Shown here piece by piece: positions 60,161 to 64,000 of a stretch of DNA of 64,000 bases. The notes under the pieces were generated by a model. It did not search any database. It had not been told where the DNA came from and saw nothing but the letters and a program-made list of their open reading frames with translations. Made by a program: the position numbers and the translations under genes. Source of the DNA: Halodesulfovibrio aestuarii. GTDB taxonomy: Bacteria > Desulfobacterota > Desulfovibrionia > Desulfovibrionales > Desulfovibrionaceae. Within the stretch, counting starts at the first letter, position 1; each line of letters starts with the position of its first letter. Where the stretch lies: NCBI RefSeq assembly GCF_050571805.1, contig NZ_CP192219.1; one strand, given 5' to 3'.

Positions 60161-61939
60161 TTAATCGATATTATACTGTTTCATCTTGCGGAATAAGGTT
60201 CGTCTGTCGACCTGTAAAGTACGGGCTGTATGAGATCGATGCCAATCATTCGCCTTGAGAATATCCATAATATACTGACGTTCGAAACGTGACATCGCAG
60301 TTTCAAGCGGCTCCTGAAGAACTTGCATCCCGGTCCTGTCGCTTCCGGTTATAATGCGCTCCCCACCCAAGGTGAGTGTCCCGAGATTCAGGTACTGATG
60401 CAGAGCATTCTGCATCTCCCTGATGTTACCCGGCCAATGATATGCCATAAAAGCATTAAGCACTTCTGTTGTAACCGGAGGGCGGTTATCGAGCTCTGGT
60501 AATATACGGAGAAAATGATCGATAAGCAAAGGAATGTCTTCCTTACGGTCACGCAAAGGAGGAATATAAATCGGCACAACGTGGATACGGTAATAGAAGT
60601 CACTCCGCATCTGTCCCTGTTGTACCAGCTCCATCAAATCTCTGTTTGTTGCTGCCACAATACGCGGACGCGTATGCACAAGTTCTGTGCCCCCTACCGG
60701 AATAAATCCCCCGCCTTCTATGGCACGCAACAGCTTGATCTGCCCCATAAGGCTTATCTCGCCTAATTCATCAAGAAATAGTGTACCATTATCTGCCTGC
60801 TCCAAATACCCTTTGCGGTTTGTAACAGCTCCGGTAAAGGCCCCCTTCTTATGCCCAAAAAACTCGCTTTCAAAAAGCTGCTCAGGAATGGCACCACAGT
60901 TAACCGGAACATAGTTACGATCAAATCGGGAACTATGGTCATGCACGGCGCGGGATACAAGCTCCTTACCTGTGCCGGACTCGCCGTACACAATCACGTT
61001 ATCATCGGTTGCGCCAGCCTTCAGAATCATTTCATAGATGTTCTGCATCGGATCAGAATTACCAACAATGTTACCGAAGTAGTGTGCTTTCATTTTACTT
61101 TTCAGCAAACGGTTTTCTTCGCAAATGCCCAATTCCTGCATTTTGCTTTCGGTGACATCAGAAATAAACCCCTCGATGGCAAACGGGGTTCCATCATCGT
61201 CATACAGACCTACTGCCTGCTCTCGAACCCATCTGGCATCACCGGATTTTGTTTGAATACGATAGACATGTTCAAACCGAAGCTGCGCAGCTAAAGCGGC
61301 CTGTAATCGTTCGGTAAGCTCCGCCTTATCTTCTTCTACAACAACAGAGATAAAGGGTTCCCTGCCGCCTTCAGTAAAATATGTGTGAGAAAATCCGGTA
61401 ATCTCATAGGTACCGACACTCATAAACAGCATGGTGCGCTGATCATCCACTTCGCTCCGGTATGCAATCCCCGGCAAATTATCCATCAGCGTATTCAGCT
61501 GGCGACGGTTTTCGATAAGCTCCTGTTTGACGAGTACGTTTTTTTCTTCAAGACGTTCACGCATCCCCTTTAAGAGTAGGTGAGTATGAACTCTGGCAAC
61601 CACTTCCGCCTGATGAAACGGTTTGGTTACATAGTCTACCCCTCCAACACTGAAAGCACGGGTTTTGCACTCTGGATCCTGCATATTAGAAATAAATATT
61701 ACAGGAATACTGCGGGTAGCATCCTGCTGTTGCAACTCCTCACAAACAGCAAAACCGTCCATATCCGGTAACACAATATCCAGCAGAATAAGATCCGGCC
61801 GTTGTACAACAGCATGTTCCAACGCTTTTTCACCGGTTTTTGCCACAATCAGTGCATACTTTTCTTGTAGATTGTCCACAAGAATACGAAGGTTTACCGG
61901 ATTATCGTCGACAACAAGAATTAACGGCTTTGTTCTCAC
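60161..61939 (-). CDS. REC-PAS-AAA-HTH sigma-54-dependent regulator
   Basis: A 592-residue protein with a GTG start preceded by AGGAGG at a 9-base spacing. The receiver has VVDDNPVNLR, Asp52-type site in ILLDIVLPDMDG and VTKPFH. A PAS domain (about 145-265) includes GYEITGFSHTYF-like sequence (VGTYEITGFSHTYFTE). The AAA+ domain has GESGTGKELVSRAV, GAFTGAV and TLFLDELGEISL, and a Fis-type HTH ends the protein (RSHTARTLQVDRRTLFRKMK). It lies 18 bases after the hybrid kinase gene and is its likely output regulator. The PAS domain adds a second, internal signal input. Confidence 0.9.
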   Translation of the reverse strand: MRTKPLILVVDDNPVNLRILVDNLQEKYALIVAKTGEKALEHAVVQRPDLILLDIVLPDMDGFAVCEELQQQDATRSIPVIFISNMQDPECKTRAFSVGGVDYVTKPFHQAEVVARVHTHLLLKGMRERLEEKNVLVKQELIENRRQLNTLMDNLPGIAYRSEVDDQRTMLFMSVGTYEITGFSHTYFTEGGREPFISVVVEEDKAELTERLQAALAAQLRFEHVYRIQTKSGDARWVREQAVGLYDDDGTPFAIEGFISDVTESKMQELGICEENRLLKSKMKAHYFGNIVGNSDPMQNIYEMILKAGATDDNVIVYGESGTGKELVSRAVHDHSSRFDRNYVPVNCGAIPEQLFESEFFGHKKGAFTGAVTNRKGYLEQADNGTLFLDELGEISLMGQIKLLRAIEGGGFIPVGGTELVHTRPRIVAATNRDLMELVQQGQMRSDFYYRIHVVPIYIPPLRDRKEDIPLLIDHFLRILPELDNRPPVTTEVLNAFMAYHWPGNIREMQNALHQYLNLGTLTLGGERIITGSDRTGMQVLQEPLETAMSRFERQYIMDILKANDWHRSHTARTLQVDRRTLFRKMKQYNID

Positions 61940-61957
61940 AGTGTTTATCCTCCTTGC

Positions 61958-64000
61958 CTATGCGTCTCTAAAAGAGGAAACCTGCCTGCAAGCAAGCAGA
62001 TGGTCACGCGCTTTTTCATAGTCATACTGGAAGACCAATGACTCAAGGGCGACAGAGTCTTCCGGTTGTAAAAATACAGCAGTTTGAGGGAGTAATTCTT
62101 CAATTTTTACAGGATCTGCGGCTTTGAGTGCAACCGCAAGGTTCTTTGCAATGGCAAATTCAGAAGCCGTCAGCGGTTTTCCAGTTGCATCAACAACAGG
62201 CTTCTTCAAGGCTTCCTGCTTAACTGCGATCTCTTCAAGCAATGGTGTTAACTCTCGCTCGAGTGATAGAATGAGATCATCCACCCCTAACGGTGTACAG
62301 TCGCCATTTACAACGCCTTCAGCCTGCACCTCAATCTGCTTGGCAATTGCCCCGCTCTGCGCTGCACCAATATTAGAAGCTGCGCCGGAAATGGTATGTG
62401 CCATCTTCATTACACGCTCGTACTCATGATTAACGCAAGCAGCACGCAAATGCTCTATAGCTTCGGCATGTTCCTGTGCAAAAAGTTTGAGTAACGTATC
62501 GAAAGATTCCTGCGTAACCCCCAATCGCTTTGCGACCTCAGGACAAACACCATACGGCACCGATAGTGTCTGAGTCTTCTCTGAATAATCCTGCACAGAA
62601 GCCTCCACGTCTCCCTTCGAAGTTAACGCACTTGCAATAGTTGAATACAATGACTCTTTGCCAAACGGCTTGGATAGATAAAACTCCATACCGGCATCCT
62701 TAGCTCGCTGCCTGCTGCCTTTGATAGCGTGCGCAGTTAACGCAATTATAGGAGGCGCTGCCGACCCAAGCTCTTTAGTAATCAACGTTGCAGCTTCGTA
62801 TCCGTCCATTTCCGGCATTTGAATATCCATAAGTACAACGTCATACATAATTTTACGTACAGCCTCCACCGCTTCACGGCCGTTGGTTACAAACGTAAGC
62901 AACCCGCCAGTCGGCTCAAGCAGCATGGTAACTATTTCCCGGTTTGTCTGTGTGTCTTCCGCAATAAGGATTCGTTTCCCTTTAAACCTGTCTTCATCCG
63001 CTATCCCCAACGGCTTCATCTCTGTATTCGCAAGCACCGAGCCATCTGCCCCGAGCATGGTACAAAGGGAACTCAGCAGCACACGCATAGTCAAAATATC
63101 TGTTACCAGATGTACGTTAGCAGGGAGTTTTGCACTCGAAAGCACCAGCTTGCCATGCTTAGCAGCCATCAGCAAAACAGGAATTGGTTCACCGTCATTG
63201 GTAAAATTAAATAGAAGTTCCGGGCGCTCTGCCAGTGGAATATTATGACCTATGCAGATAACGTTTGGCTTCACCACGCCCGACTCAAGCTTCAGCACGG
63301 CATCATCGACGCCATACGCAATTGAAGTCATCATATTAATGGCATTAAAATGAGAACGGACAACTCTACCGGACTGCTCAGACTTAGTAACTACAAGCGC
63401 CGTAATGTCGGCCAGTTCTTCCGGCAATTCCCAAATATCACAACATGACTCTTCAAGTTCAAACGGAATTGAGAAAGCAAACAGACTTCCCTGCCCCAGT
63501 TCTGACTCAACCCATATTTCTCCGCCCATGTGTTCCACAAGTTGCTTACAGATACTCAGTCCTAAGCCGGTACCACCATAACTACGTAATTCCGGAGCAC
63601 TCAGCTGCTGGAACGGAATAAACAATTGTTCCATAGAACCGGACGGAACCCCGATGCCAGAGTCCTGAACAAAACACTGTAACAATATATTACTGTCGCT
63701 AGTCTGATGATAACGGAATGACAGAGAAATAGTCCCCCCGGGAGGAGTAAACTTCAATGCGTTGCTGGTAAGGTTTAACATAACCTGCTGCAACTTTCCG
63801 GAATCTCCACACAGTCTGGTAGGCACACTTGATGGAAGATCAACAATAAACTCGAGGTCCTTTGCGGCAGCCCTGCCTAGGACAAGATTGCAGACTCGTT
63901 GGACAGTGCTGTCCAGATGAAACGGCATGTTTTCTACTGCAACATGGCCTGCTTCAATTTTGGAGAAGTCCAGCAGCTCATTAATGATGTCGAGCAAGGT
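61958..64000 (-). CDS. Hybrid histidine kinase, C-terminal part (HATPase-REC-REC-Hpt)
   Basis: The 5' end lies beyond the window; about 680 residues are visible, beginning in the last dimerisation helix (LLDIINELLDFSKIEAG), so the phospho-His is just outside. The ATPase has GDSGKLQQVMLNLTSNALKF, DSGIGVP and GGTGLGLSICKQLVEH. A first receiver-like domain is degenerate (VVTKSEQSGRVVRSHF, no phospho-Asp). The second is complete (IAEDTQTNREI, VVLMDIQMPEMDGYEA, YLSKPFG). An Hpt domain has its His in VMKMAHTISGAASNIGA. It is a BarA/EvgS-type phosphorelay kinase that likely feeds the regulator encoded 18 bases on. Confidence 0.88.
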   Translation of the reverse strand, partial: TLLDIINELLDFSKIEAGHVAVENMPFHLDSTVQRVCNLVLGRAAAKDLEFIVDLPSSVPTRLCGDSGKLQQVMLNLTSNALKFTPPGGTISLSFRYHQTSDSNILLQCFVQDSGIGVPSGSMEQLFIPFQQLSAPELRSYGGTGLGLSICKQLVEHMGGEIWVESELGQGSLFAFSIPFELEESCCDIWELPEELADITALVVTKSEQSGRVVRSHFNAINMMTSIAYGVDDAVLKLESGVVKPNVICIGHNIPLAERPELLFNFTNDGEPIPVLLMAAKHGKLVLSSAKLPANVHLVTDILTMRVLLSSLCTMLGADGSVLANTEMKPLGIADEDRFKGKRILIAEDTQTNREIVTMLLEPTGGLLTFVTNGREAVEAVRKIMYDVVLMDIQMPEMDGYEAATLITKELGSAAPPIIALTAHAIKGSRQRAKDAGMEFYLSKPFGKESLYSTIASALTSKGDVEASVQDYSEKTQTLSVPYGVCPEVAKRLGVTQESFDTLLKLFAQEHAEAIEHLRAACVNHEYERVMKMAHTISGAASNIGAAQSGAIAKQIEVQAEGVVNGDCTPLGVDDLILSLERELTPLLEEIAVKQEALKKPVVDATGKPLTASEFAIAKNLAVALKAADPVKIEELLPQTAVFLQPEDSVALESLVFQYDYEKARDHLLACRQVSSFRDA

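Noticed and set aside
1..64000. CRISPR array
   Set aside because: No set of regularly spaced direct repeats was seen; repeated sequences are IS ends, hairpins and the flagellin paralogues.

Overview
The window looks like the chromosome of a marine sulfate reducer of the Desulfovibrionaceae, most likely Halodesulfovibrio or a close relative. This is an inference from gene content (PEP-synthase-like paralogues beside a TSUP transporter and a universal stress protein, many sigma-54 activators, an EFR1-type flavodoxin/ferredoxin protein) and moderate GC; no rRNA or other marker gene is present to confirm it.

Region 1 (1-16021, all +) is the transfer module of an integrative conjugative element or plasmid: an R64-like thin-pilus operon (pilN end, pilO2, pilP, pilQ, pilR, pilS, a second ATPase, pilM, pilV, a secreted tail-collar protein), then trbI/virB10, the coupling protein traG/virD4, the traF peptidase, a small conserved protein, an ArdC/zincin/Toprim fusion and 18 codons of a topoisomerase III cut off by an IS3 element (16019-17309).

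Region 2 (17310-32600) is a late-flagellar block. A sigma-factor gene heads the operon flgD-flgE-flgK-flgL-fliD (-). Two long paralogous flagellin genes (-) follow, each with a leader containing two GGA-loop hairpins, and then an OmpR-type regulator and a histidine kinase (+). A second IS3 element lies on its far side.

Region 3 (33819-40290) returns to the mobile element: a small HTH protein next to the IS, an IS66 insertion, a TraI-like relaxase, a TraJ/MobC-like accessory protein, an RP4-like oriT, a tyrosine integrase and tRNA-Arg(UCU). Regions 1 and 3 look like two halves of one element, with the flagellar block between them.

Region 4 (40360-43950) is a small scrambled island: resolvase remnant, unknown protein, PIN (DUF4411) plus XRE-ImmA/IrrE toxin-antitoxin pair, RNase H remnant and a tRNA-Ser-like 3' end.

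Region 5 (43953-58733) holds the most unusual system. After a PPP-type phosphatase gene comes a seven-gene minus-strand operon: universal stress protein, TSUP transporter, TIGR02186-type membrane protein, and three PEP-synthase-like proteins with a lone receiver protein between the first and second. The three large proteins have a shared N-terminal helical module, an ATP-grasp half and a swivelling phospho-His domain, but a conserved novel C-terminal domain replaces the PEP/pyruvate barrel. The middle one has a decayed ATP site. A sigma-54 promoter and two palindromes precede the operon, and a sigma-54 two-component pair is divergently encoded.

Region 6 (58734-64000, all -) has an EFR1 protein and a phosphorelay: a hybrid kinase that runs off the window and a REC-PAS-AAA-HTH sigma-54 regulator.
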